A stretch of DNA of 29,374 nucleotides from Dipylidium caninum. Its lineage: Eukaryota > Platyhelminthes > Cestoda > Cyclophyllidea > Dipylidiidae. This document shows, one piece after another, positions 10,302 to 20,600 of this stretch. Position 1 is the first letter of the stretch, and each line of letters begins with the position of its first letter. Under the pieces are notes generated by a model. That model had not been told where the DNA came from. It did no database searches and saw only the letters and a program-made list of their open reading frames with translations. The position numbers and the translations under genes are program-made. Where the stretch lies: NCBI GenBank assembly GCA_017562135.1, contig QEYB01001636.1, positions 1 through 29,374 on the forward strand. The letters run 5' to 3'.

Positions 10302-10425
10302 TCATACACATCATCACTGCTTCCTTTCTCTTTGTGGAACAAAATTACTGTGTTGGAAGAATGGTCGAAGGCCTGCAGAAATTCCTTACCAACACAAACT
10401 GACTTTCTTGTCTCTTACTTGCCCT
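10302..10425 (+). repeat. Dispersed coding-like repeat, copy 1
   Basis: About 110-120 bp is shared with 22468-22590. In the matching frame both encode LW(N/K)KITVLEEWSKA followed by an (S/A)LPTQTDFLVS block. Differences include synonymous changes (TCG/TCA, ACT/ACG). The two sites are in the same orientation. The function and the parent gene or element are not recognised. Confidence 0.6.
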
Positions 10426-12550
10426 ACGAAGGAAGACGAGTAAACTGGCTGGTTTCCTAGTTGTGGCATTCATGATTCTTACATCTCCTACAATGTTGCC
10501 TTTATCCGGCTTCGATCTGCCCTCCCATTCAAGGGACGTTTCCACTCATCGAAGCGTTACTTCCGGTGGGTTCTGCGTGCTACGTACATTGCCAATGAGG
10601 TGCTCGGATATTGACACACTAGTCACTCACTAGACAGAAACAAGCTACAGTCTGCCTCCATACTCCGCTAAGATTTTATCGCTGTTGCGATATGTTGTCG
10701 AATGGCAAAATAAATGCTACTTTTTACTATTAGAATCGGGGGTGGACGTTTGACTAAGCGAAGTTTGAGCCTCCTTCACATTGTAGGTATGTAGATAACG
10801 GCTTTCTAGTCAAGAATTGGTCGGCCGTCGCTTCCCAACACCAGATAGTGGACTGTGACACCTTTCCCACATATCCATTCGTCTACATGCCACGTATATG
10901 ACTTGGCAGTTACCGGCATCACGTCGATAGTAGGGTGGATTGCTTACTTACTGACGTGCCTTTGAGTTGAGAGTCTGAAGGGCAATTCACCGAAGTAGCA
11001 TCCTTTTTCATCAAAGTACTCATACCTCCTTTTGCTTCATCTTCCATCTTTACACGAAGCTTCGTTCCTCATTAAAGCTAGTACCTCTGACTCAGGGCGA
11101 CTTGGGGATGCAAATGACATTTAGTAATCAAATTCGGGAAAGATTATTACTACTCGTCCGAGCATTCATTGACCCTCTTGGTTTGGCACAATTGTCTGCG
11201 TCTTACTTCCTACACTTAAGTGGTCACGCCTCAAAGTTCAAGTGTAATCGGAAGCTGGTAAATAGAGTCTTGCAATGAAGCAGAATTTCCACTTCTCTGT
11301 TGCCACTTTCCGGGGGTGTTAAGTGTATACAGGCAAAATAGTACTTCGAAACTTTTGCTTTGATCCACAGCAGAGAATACATTACTCTGACACGATATTC
11401 AGAACTCACAAAAGAAGAAATGAGAGATTGTTTTCTGTAGTACATTTCTTAATCGTAGTAGATATATGTGACACATTGGGCCTACTGTTTCTAGCTACAT
11501 TAATTCAGCTCTCAGCACTTTCCCATGACTTATGAGATTAGGAGATGTTTTGTCATATTCATCCCATGAGTCGTCGAGTTTAACGTACCGAATTGACGTT
11601 GCGGTGGCGTGGTGCGCAGTGGTTCACTGGTTCCACTTGCACTTTTAGTTTATCCACCTGAGCAGTGGAATACGCGGCAATGTGAGCGGGGGCCATAACT
11701 TCGCCACCTCCACCACCTGAACACTGGTGGTCTCCGCTCCGGGAGGTAGAACTGGAGACCAGTGGAGTGCAAGTGGTGTTCTGCGACTAACAGTGGACAG
11801 GTTACTTATTGGTGGCGTCGAATATGCCGCGTGCAAATACACAATCATCTCAGTAATGTCGTTGAGTGACATTGAGCAAGTTACGATGGGCATAAATTTA
11901 ATGAATATTAACACGAGAAATAATTAGACAGGCCAATATGCTCCGACAGAGTTAGCAAAGTAACTGGTGTTAAGTTTTCATCGGATAAAAGATGGACACA
12001 GGTTTGCTGCCCTCACTTAGAAGAGCAATCCAAATCTCTGGGAGAGAATAGTATAGTATGGAATTGTTGTAGTGATTCAGAGGTGCTAGTGGATTTGGTG
12101 GTTGTCTGGTAATTACGTTACTGACAAATGTGCTGAAGGTCGTGGAACTTATACAATGAGGCAGAAATAAGACCATCCTCAGATCTTGGCGTCTTCGAAG
12201 TACTTCAATTATTCTACGATTCTTGTGAAAGTGGACCACCCTATTGTCTGGCGAGATTTTATGTTTATTTTGAAAGGTTTTCATCTAAGACGTATTATTG
12301 CTTCATCTGATCCTCGTCCTCTACCTCAGGTGGCGATTCAATCACGTTGTCTTGCTGATCTGCATCAGCAGTTGGTTAGTCGTGGTGGAGAGTACTACGG
12401 AGCTCAAACAAGTCCGCCACAAGTCTCAGTGTCATATGCCGCCATAAAGGTTGTGACATGCGGTGCATTCAATGAGAGGCAGCGAAAGAAGCTGAGGTCG
12501 AATGTACGAGCAAGTTCAGCGTGAAGCCGAGTTTCTGGCTCGGCAGCCCC

Positions 12551-12617
12551 GACGAGACTGCCTACTGTGAAAGACGCATTGATTCGAGAATGTGGTCGCC
12601 TAATGTGCGTGATGGCG
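12551..12617 (-). repeat. Degenerate tandem unit, copy 1
   Basis: This matches 12817-12877 at a spacing of about 266 bp (gacgagactgcctactg against gatgagacggcctactg, and the following 40 bp). On the minus strand both translate in the same frame to an RPHxRxNAxFxVGxLV pattern. Confidence 0.45.
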
Positions 12618-12816
12618 GAGTGGAGGAGGCGGAAGGGGCAGAGTGGAGATATTCCTTGAATTTGAAGAGGGGTTGAACACAATCCTGCTGTCAATCTGAA
12701 AATGAGGCTATGAAGAAGTGGCGCGCTAAATGCTTAACGATGTTAATCTGCTCAAGACCCCTTAAAACCAAGTCTACACGAAGACAATGTGCTCTGCAGA
12801 GCAGTTTGGCATCCAC

Positions 12817-12877
12817 GATGAGACGGCCTACTGAAAAAACCGCATTGTGACGACAATGTGGACGAATCACGTCTCCC
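12817..12877 (-). repeat. Degenerate tandem unit, copy 2
   Basis: Partner of 12551-12617. Its minus-strand frame (12879-12691) contains IRPHCRHNAVFSVGRLI, against IRRPHSRINASFTVGSLV in copy 1. No known family is recognised. Confidence 0.45.
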
Positions 12878-13539
12878 ACTTATACTTCAATTCAGCGCAT
12901 TGCGTTCTCTCTGCCAACACTATCAAATGTGCAAGTCCGTCATTTGCACTCCTGCCCATGTAGTGAGTGACAAGCGGAGTTTCAATCGAGAAGTCGTCGG
13001 CCGTGAATGAAGCTCATCAACTGACATTCAGTCGCAGTTCACCTGTGATCTCGTCAGGGACCAGATTGATGGTAGATGACAACTGGTCTCCACTCGCCGC
13101 ACTCTCGAATGCGGCTCCCCTGCGCAGTCTGAGCAGCAATCGAAAGAAGCTGATCGACATTTGCACCCATTAAAGGCTTCGGCTCGAGGCTTCCCTCCAC
13201 TCAGACCATGAAGTCGGTGCACGTTACACGTTGCATTGAGTCGTATCATGTTGCAATCTGCGCTAAATGGGGTGTAAGTGCTACCTACGGAGGAGTACCT
13301 GGAAGCAGAGAGATCACTGCCTGTACAGTCTCCACTCCCCTATTACTGCCTCGACGCACTAGTGGCCATTTTCCTCTGCATCAGAGACGTCGGAAAGCAA
13401 GGTCTCATTGAGGACTACAACCAAAAAGGAAATTCGTGACCGACTTTCTGTGCCAAAGGGACGTAACATGAGGCGCTCAGCGTTGAGTACTGGGTTGTAA
13501 AGCCTTCCTCCTTTAGCAAGGAGAAGCTCCAGTCTTTGT

Positions 13540-14360
13540 CTGCTAAGTGCCTACAACACAGGAGGTGCGACCCTCGTCCCTTCACTTCAACCTTCTACGC
13601 GGTATGGCATCAGCCACGTCCCCAGGTCGCCAGGAATTCGTCTTGCCGCAAGCGAGCGAGGTCGTCTCTCTCACTGTTCGGCAGGAGCGTTTTGTCCGAT
13701 TTTACCGCTGCCCTTTGTCCACTGCATAGAGGAATTTTAAGATGCAATTATACAAGTCTCTCACGAATGCCGACGAATGAACCCACCTGGCCAAAAATGG
13801 AATGAGATATGAAGATGTGGAAGATATGTCCTGCTTCTCCACTATCACACTACACTAGTAAAACAATAGTGTCGCAGTCCGTTCTCTCTGCACAGCCTCG
13901 TTATCGTACTGCTTTGGCTCACCAGAGTCACAGGACCCACGTGGGTTGGAGAGAGAGCGAGATAGTAATCAATGGTCGCTCTATTTCCTTCCAGGCGGGC
14001 GTGAAATGACGCCTGTGGTGAGGTGTGGCGTATGTTTGGCACCAACTGCTGGCCTCCGACTGTCTCTCTGCAACTCATCAATCCGATATTGTCGGTTGCG
14101 ACGTGGAAGGGTATTTTGAAAGCTGACGCGGGCTTCACTTCAACACACCTCCCTTTCAGCAGTCTTTGGGCAGACTCCATTATAATTCCCATTGACAACC
14201 ACATGCTACCCACTCCAACATCAGGCAATCACTGCGACTCGTGGAATCTTTCGGCTTCGCTTTAGACTAACCATCTTCCTAACTGTCGCTGTGACAGTTG
14301 TTGTCTCGAAATCATTTTATTTGGGTAGTGACTGTACAGGAAACAAGAAGACACCGAGCA
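13540..14360 (+). repeat. Family C repeat, copy C4
   Basis: It aligns in inverted orientation with 19560-20180. Anchors are CTGTTCGGCAGGA at 13674-13686 (13 of 13 with 20159-20147), the QPR...SHxxHVG stretch at 13900-13960, and a 23-bp block at 14203-14225 (20 of 23 with the minus strand at 19686-19664). In the shared frame both copies read V(S/V)xxVRQ(E/D)R. Too diverged and stop-ridden to be a working gene as it stands. Confidence 0.5.
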
Positions 14361-14909
14361 CAACACAGGTACAGTACGCAAGCCCAAGAAAAGGACTGTC
14401 TGTCAGGTTCGGGCGTGAGTCCCGACTTCATTCGGTTCATCCCAATTTGCCTTGGATCTGGAGAAGGACGCGGTTCAATTCATCTTCTCGCTGCTCCACA
14501 TTGTCACAAATACTGGCAAATGGGGTACGCGGCTTCTTCCTGCAATTCTGCTTCAGCTAGCATTTGCGCTACACTAAGCAGAGACTACGGCAAAAATGAC
14601 AGAAGGAAGAGAGCCACTTGCAGAGTCCACTTGGTCTGATTGGGGAAAACCCTGTGACAGAGCCTTAAATAAGCCTACACGTCGGGTGGTTTCTTACGAC
14701 TGCATCTTGCACTGTCTAGACGAGCAGGCGCTTGACAGTGCAGAGAATGGATACCGGCAGTCATCTCCGGGCGATTAGTCGCCCCAGTTCGCAGACCATT
14801 TACAACACAATGCGAATAAACTCAAAGCAGTTTGATCTCGACTAAATATCATGGGCATTTCTCTCAGGAAAACCGGCGAATTGACCTACTTGGTCGAGAA
14901 TGGACCGAT

Positions 14910-15360
14910 TCATTAACGTTCGAGAGTGGAGGCTGTAGAGGGAAGTTTTCTTGTAAAAGAGATGTCGGAGGAAAGGCGAATCTCAAGTCGGCGAAGAAAA
15001 CAGTGGGCGAAAAAGAGGAGAGGACTGAGTAGACGAAGGATAGGTAATGGCTCTCATTGCGGCGTGTGCAGGTGTATTTCAAGTATGCTACTATGCACCC
15101 ACCGACCACTAGCCAACAGCCTACAGCCTCCAAACTTATGGGCCATATGCTCGCACAGCCCTCCATCACGTCGGCAACGGCCAATCTCTCTCCCCCAGGA
15201 CTGATGCTTACAGCTCTGCACGACTTCGTCGAGTTGGCCGAGACTCATCCTACTTGACGGCTTTTGCACACACAAACGCTTTCTACACACCTAAGTCTCC
15301 TTTAACTCCAACTCGCCTGCCTCATTTCTGCGTTGACGAACTTCTCCAGTGCCTTCTGAG
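14910..15360 (+). repeat. Family C repeat, copy C1
   Basis: It aligns in inverted orientation with 28040-28480 and the 5' part of 19350-20600. In the common frame (14926-15204) it reads FLVKEMSEERRISS, against LVTEKAEEKKISS in C2 and VRNSEEREILES in C3. A nucleotide anchor at 15252-15286 (ACTTGACGGCTTTTGCACAC onward) matches the minus strand of 28187-28151. Confidence 0.5.
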
Positions 15361-15383
15361 CTTATCAGGTCTTCTGTATCATC

Positions 15384-15461
15384 ATGGGGCGTAAGATGTC
15401 TGGCCATAAGTTATCGTTTGTCAGAGCTGACGGTTGCTCCAATTCAGTAATTAGGAGATCG
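15384..15461 (+). other. Possible first coding exon (MGRK...) with strong donor
   Basis: ATG at 15384 opens 26 codons (MGRKMSGHKLSFVRADGC onward) that meet an excellent splice donor, TCG followed by GTGAGTAAT at 15462, in phase 0. Without splicing the frame ends after 44 codons. A phase-0 acceptor candidate (GGGCAATCAG, ending 15812) would join it to the acidic frame that begins near 15813, but its pyrimidine tract is weak. No homologue is recognised. Confidence 0.2.
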
Positions 15462-15830
15462 GTGAGTAATAGAACAGAACTGCATGTTCCCTTTCGACTT
15501 GTTTACTATGTTTATTGAACTCAGCACCATCGAGTGTGAGTTTTGGGCTCCCAGTTAGTGTTCAACCAATTGCAATCGAGCCTCGGGCTGATTCGTTTGA
15601 ACGCCATCGTTGCGTTTGAAAACGCTCAATTAATATCGCGCAGGAACTCCTTTCACCTACCCTGATGGATTGGACATACGACAAGCTCCCGTAAGGGCTC
15701 GCAATGTGGTTATTTTAAACATTTACGTAATGATAATAAAGCCAATATAAAGAAATTTCGTGTTGAAGTTTATTGACGCTTGTCATAATGCAACAAATTA
15801 GAGGGCAATCAGTTAACCTTCGCACAAAAC

Positions 15831-16273
15831 GAGCTAGCAAATTCGGACAATCTACAGACTGCTGACTTGGACCAACTGTCGCACCGACAACTCGATGGGA
15901 AACACGGACGATCCACTACTTGCTGAATTTGAGCAACTGCCTCCCTTGACGGACGAGCACTTCTGTTCAGACATTTCTCTGCCCCATGATGATTGCGGAT
16001 GACTCGATCAGCTCTGAAGGCAAGTCCAACTCAAACCTCGCCTCTACCGCCAACTACGGCGACGACGACGCCGAAGAGGAGGACGAGGAAAATTGCGAGA
16101 TAACAAAGAGAGACATATGCGATGCAATACTTCTTTACAGAATCTTCGAAATACAGCACTCGATGTTTCTACTCCTGCATGCAAGAAACGTTGCCTCGCA
16201 AGCTGATTTGAGACGCCTCTATGCAGACGACGCAAAACTTATCGACTTCACAAGGAGAATCTTGACGCTCTGA
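15831..16273 (+). pseudogene. Acidic coding-like stretch split over three frames
   Basis: Three protein-like segments follow each other, each shifted +1 relative to the last. First, ELANSDNLQTADLDQLS (from 15831). Second, an ATG-initiated 35-codon frame at 15895-16002 starting MGNTDDPLLAEFEQLPPL. Third, a 95-codon frame at 15986-16273 with an acidic run (GDDDAEEEDEENCE) and a helical end (YRIFEIQHSMFLLLHARN, then TRRILTL). The third is the best candidate for a real small protein if translated alone from ATG 15986. The hand-over between frames without loss of protein character suggests a gene broken by two indels, or sequence errors. Unknown family. Confidence 0.35.
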
Positions 16274-17042
16274 AGAAGAGCATCATTAAACAATATCGTT
16301 TCAGGGCAACGAGACGAGCAGGTGAGACGACGCATTAGGCGAGATGACATGGTTTCATGGCCCAACATTCCTCACTTTCGGCACACACTCGTCATGCCGC
16401 AGCCAGCTTGGCCACATGCTCCAGATTTTCCCATTCCTTCAACTCTCGCCTCACATTTTCTCCCTTTCTCTCTCCACAAGTGCCATTTGTAGCACCAAGT
16501 AATACACATTATCTACAGAAATGTTTTTACATGGACTGTATGGCTGAGTAAAGCGTTGAAACTAGGTGGTTGCGTAGTGGAAGTGATGAAAGAGGTAAAT
16601 AATTCCGTAAAAATGGTGGGGAAGGTAAGACAGGTAAGAAAGCAACTCAGGAGGCTGTGCTGACAATTTCTCGGCCTTCAGAATGTCAACTCCCATGGTG
16701 TGGAAGCGCAGTATCTGTGTTCATCCGAGGGTAGGGGTAGGGGTTCCGTCTCAGAGGCCTAAGACTGACCTCGCCGCGTTCGAGGCCTCCCATCACTGCT
16801 GTCGTGGCATGAGAGCCTCACTGATCGGCACAGGCGGAGAGGACACGCTGTCACAGTCATAGGAGCACATCCAGTCACCCGATTCCCTCCTCGAGAGTTC
16901 GTGCGTGTGTTTGTGTGCTGTGCAAGCACTCACGCAGGGTTGCCGCATCATTGTTTCATTCTGGTGTTCCTTTTTTCCTCCAGCTTGCAATCTTTCTATG
17001 CGATGCACCACAGCGAACGTACTTATCCGTCTGCAAAATTTC
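16274..17042. other. No supported gene
   Basis: Short unsupported frames only. No repeats shared with other parts of the window were noticed before the left edge of duplication A. Confidence 0.4.
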
Positions 17043-17319
17043 TCTGGGTAGTATCAGTCTATCTCGGGCTGAAACAGTAGCTGTACGTCCTGAAGACCAT
17101 TGCTGCATCACTCTGTCGGAAACGAAATCTTATATTCTGCTGACGTGTGGTTAGTAGTCGTCTTTTCGTGAATTCAATCAGTGAACTAGCAACGGGTTCG
17201 GCAGAGCTTTGTAGAATGAGAGGGAATGTGAAGACACCTCACTTGCAGAAATTGCTCGTCGATAAATGCGCAGACATCTTCCGTGTAATTTCTCGCTCTT
17301 TCTCACTCTGTCCATCTCG

Positions 17320-17382
17320 CTCCCCTCCACTCCACTCCGCTCCGCTCCACGCCTCTCCTCTCCTCTCTCTCTTCTCCTCGCC
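17320..17382 (+). repeat. Pyrimidine pentamer tract, copy A
   Basis: Short runs of CTCCA, CTCCG and TCCTC units. It is shorter than the tract in copy B and is the main source of the length difference between the duplicates. Confidence 0.85.
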
Positions 17383-17474
17383 TCACGCAGCAGCGTGGAC
17401 GAAAACAGAAGTCAGAAGTGACTCGGAAACAGAGTAAGCCGAAAGCCAATTAGAGAAAACGTGACAGTAAGTAA

Positions 17475-18657
17475 ATGGGGATTGTGATGAAATTGAAACG
17501 ACTCCTTGCCCCACTCAGAAGAAAATTCTTCGCATCCACCAACGACGGTCTTCTCAAAAATTTACCACACTTATACGTCAAAATAGACCACTCAGGAAGG
17601 TGAGCAATAAGAATAAGCTATGCGGGTCATTGTAAGGTTCCATTCAGTCATTCCCACAAGAAGTCTGCCTCCGCAGCTGTCCCCGAAATATCCAGTCACG
17701 CCAAGTGACACACGTTTCGAACAACGCAAAGAAGCCGTCGTATAACCTGGCATCGCTCACACTGATGACAAATTTGTCTGTCTTCAATCTAGAGACCACT
17801 TTTTTGTCCGTACTTAAATACGTATCAGGCGGTTCCTAATTTCCGCTCGTGAACAGACATAGGAGAGATTTTGCTGACACCGATGGCGACACAAGAATGA
17901 CCACAAGTCCTCTCAGCCGATATCAAAATGGGAACAAAAATGTTAGCTGCAGTCAGAGCTTGAGGGAAAATAGACATGCTTAATGCAGTTCTGTTTGTGA
18001 GAGCCAAACAATTGCGCAAAGTATTTGTCATGTAACGAAGTGCACTAACGTTAAGAGGTTAGGAATTTGGGAAATGAAATATAGAAGACAAATGATTGAA
18101 ATTGGCAACCTGAGTAAGAAAAAGGAAGGTAAAACATGGATTCATGAAAAGTCAGGTAGTAAGAAAGAGAGTAGCATAAGAATGGAGGAAAAACCGATAA
18201 GAATAAATATGGGACAAAGAGAGGAGATTATTTCAAGCATATGAGGAACATCGTAATAACATCATTAAATACCCAATGGGTGGGTTGCGTTGAAACTACT
18301 TTAAGAAAATAATCGTAATGAGACTGATCATCGTATGACCACAAAGTGAGGTGACAGTACCCCTATTTGATTACTCTTGGAATAAGGGAGTCTCTCTCGC
18401 TTACTCACTGTGTTGTAAGTAGGGTGTGAATACGGATGCTTCTTCGTGTAATGCAGAGCACAATTTGCCTGTTCAGAGGTGGGGTTAACAACTCCTTTTT
18501 GATTCAAAGGAGATTAATAAGCAAGGGCATATTAAACATTGGTAACTCGCAAACCCTGATTGCCATGAAACAACTTCAATCCGCCATCCAAACTCTCTAT
18601 CCGTCTGCCCCGATGCCAACCATTTTTAACCGCCTATGGCAAAACCTTTGCATGTAA
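17475..18657 (+). CDS. Candidate two-exon gene for a small basic protein, copy A
   Basis: Proposed exons 17475-17599 and 18477-18657, joined in phase 2 across an 877-bp intron (GTGAGC ... TTTGCCTGTTCAG), giving 101 residues. Exon 1 starts MGIVMKLKRLLAPLRRKFF and reaches HLYVKIDHSG. Exon 2 continues GGVNNSFLIQRRLISKG and ends FNRLWQNLCM. The protein is basic and has no obvious signal peptide or membrane span; I do not recognise it. In favour: ATG in good context (AAATGG), canonical donor, pyrimidine-rich acceptor, in-phase join. Against: both exons are short, a donor-like GTAAGT lies just before the ATG, and changes between the copies are mostly non-synonymous. Confidence 0.3.
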
Positions 18658-18699
18658 TCCAATGCGAAATGACCAAATCTCGAATCGAAACCATCGACG

Positions 18700-19163
18700 T
18701 TAATCATATGCACAATCACCGAGAACGCGATTTTTAGTACATATCAGAGGGGAATAAAGAATGGATGGATGAAAGTGTTGCCAATCACACTGACATCGTT
18801 TCGAAAGGCAGACAAACCGAGAGGTATGTTGATTAGGTGTCTCTTGTCCTGGACACTGAATGCGACAGGCAGACATGCTGTCGGACTTGAGGGCGTCAAG
18901 CACTGCCGAATGGAATTGCGCACCTCAGTCTGCGTGAATCTCGATAAGAGCATTCCACGTTTCTTCCGAGCACATCACTTTACCGGCGACGAAGGTGTGT
19001 GTACGGGCAATTCTTGGCAGTGAGGAACACCACGACGAATATTGAGAATACGAGATGTCTCGAGTTGGATGAACAAACAGGCACACACCTCTTCCAGCTT
19101 CGTTCAGTTCGAGCGCACAGATGTGGAAATCGCCAGGCAAGTGTAGGCTTATACTTCTCCCAT
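18700..19163 (-). pseudogene. Minus-strand coding-like frame interrupted by one TGA
   Basis: Two open segments, 19163-18907 and 18903-18700, lie in the same frame and are separated by a single TGA. The joined text keeps a protein-like character on both sides of the stop (SSLPRIARTHTFVAGKVMCS and HSAVLDALKSDSMSACRIQ). There is no ATG start upstream and no recognised family. It lies directly after the right edge of duplication A. Confidence 0.2.
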
Positions 19164-19349
19164 GCTAAGCGCGGTCCAATTTGTCCAGCGTGCCCTCTTC
19201 ACCAGGGCATTCAGCACTAATGCTACCGTGGAAGTCACACACGCATACACTCGTGAGACTGCAACCCACTGGCCCCTCTTACCGTTAGCTGCCATTTCTG
19301 CCACCGAGAAAGCGTGACGACGACTAAATGTAGTGAATTATTCTTTCGC

Positions 19350-20600
19350 CATTAGTTGGTGTTGTCAAGGGGCGTAAGACTGAAGGAGCAATTGGACTCC
19401 CCCGAGGACGATAATCTCCAGCGCAAGAGGAAAATAAGTGAGCACGAGGCCAGGTGGCAAGCATCAGCGGATGCTGCAGGTGACACGTTGAGGAAAGAAG
19501 ACAGGAGAAATGAGAGGAATGGGGATGTATGGGTGAGGAAATGTGACGCGCGGTTGACAAGACGGTATCCACAAAGTGCAACGACCATAGTTCCTCGCAG
19601 CGACAGTTTGCGAGACGGTCAGTCTGACGTGAATCTGAAGAGTCTGTTGATTGGCATTCGTGTCCTGATGTTGGAGTAGATAACATGCACAGAGGAAGCG
19701 AGTTGTCGGGCACCGCAGTGATCGCAGGAATTACTGGGCGCAACCTGCCCCATGCATTCCTTCAGCAGCCGTCGTCAGCGTTGCCTCGGGGTTGGTTTCT
19801 TCTCTCATGCTTTGAAGACCGTCTTCCTCGACACAATGAAATGCTCCTTGCAGCTAGACTTCCTAATCAAGTTGGCCAATATTATGTTCGGTCAGTTAAG
19901 ATGCATGGAAGAGTTGCAGACAGCGAGTGGGAGGCCAATTTCACTTTGACCAACATGCGCTCCATGGCTTTGGCGAGGTAAACGAGGTTGTACAAAAGGA
20001 ACGGACTTCGACACAATTAGTTTGCTACCCGAGCTCCCTGACCTCGTCGTTTGACAATGGAGTAGGAGGCCATCTTTTTCCACACATTCACGACTCCGTC
20101 CACTTGCGACCCTCCTCCGCCGCGGATTTCCTGGTACACTCAACGGTCCTGCCGAACAGCGACGACACATGCAACGGCGAGTTCTGTCAGCTGTTCTGTC
20201 TCTACTCCTGCCCACCACTCGCCCGCACATTGTCTTCCTCGGTGACTCGAGATTTTCTTTTCCTCTGCTTTCTCTGTCACAAGAAGACTTTGTTCCATTA
20301 AACTTACTTCTACCTCTTCTTCATCTTCACTCAGCATCTCTTTTCTGCACTAAAGACTTACCTCGTCACTTCATGGTGAATTGCCTGCGTGAGGTAGTTA
20401 AGTCAGAGGAGTCCGCGGAATTAAGTAGAGAAATTAATGGGTTTCGAGTTGAATTCCCTCGGGGTGAAAATGCTATAAGGACTGCACTAACTGCCTCTCG
20501 TGTAGCGAGTGGTGAGTGGATCATTAATCGAGAAGACGTCCTCCGTTAATAAATCCCATCAACCTGCATCCAGTTCCAGTTGGCCGGTGAGCTCACAGGC
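19350..20600 (-). repeat. Family C repeat, copy C2 (longest)
   Basis: On the minus strand this copy carries the C1/C3-like part (20600-20140) followed by the C4-like part (20160-19560), so it defines the order of the family unit. The block 20340-20373 matches 28522-28556. A minus-strand frame at 20337-20140 encodes an acidic run (SEDEEEVEVS), AEEKKISS and VACVVAVRQDR. Stops separate the parts, so no complete gene is claimed. Confidence 0.5.

Larger units (their letters stand above)
9475..12403. other. Gene-poor interval
   Basis: No supported gene. It holds a perfect 16-bp palindrome at 9665-9680 and a coding-like repeat at 10302-10425. The plus-strand frame containing that repeat (10137-10460) begins with TTG. 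Frames around 11.3, 11.7 and 12.0 kb are short and look like chance. Confidence 0.4.
17043..18686 (+). repeat. Direct duplication, copy A (1644 bp)
   Basis: It matches 23936-25592 almost base for base from TCTGGGTAGTATC to AAATCTCGAATC. Differences are scattered substitutions plus length variation in the CT-rich tract. No terminal inverted or long direct repeats and no clear target duplication are seen at the edges, so a segmental duplication is as likely as a mobile element. Confidence 0.95.

Noticed and set aside
12526..12544. Hairpin GCCGAG - 7-nt loop - CTCGGC
   Set aside because: The stem is only six pairs with no context such as a histone gene or terminator, so it is expected by chance.
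16778..16795. tRNA B-box-like GTTCGAGGCCTCCC
   Set aside because: No A box or cloverleaf can be folded around it.
1451..19163. Several interrupted frames end in TGA, suggesting a reassigned codon
   Set aside because: The transporter frame has no internal TGA, and the interrupted frames are otherwise degenerate. Decay explains them better than recoding.
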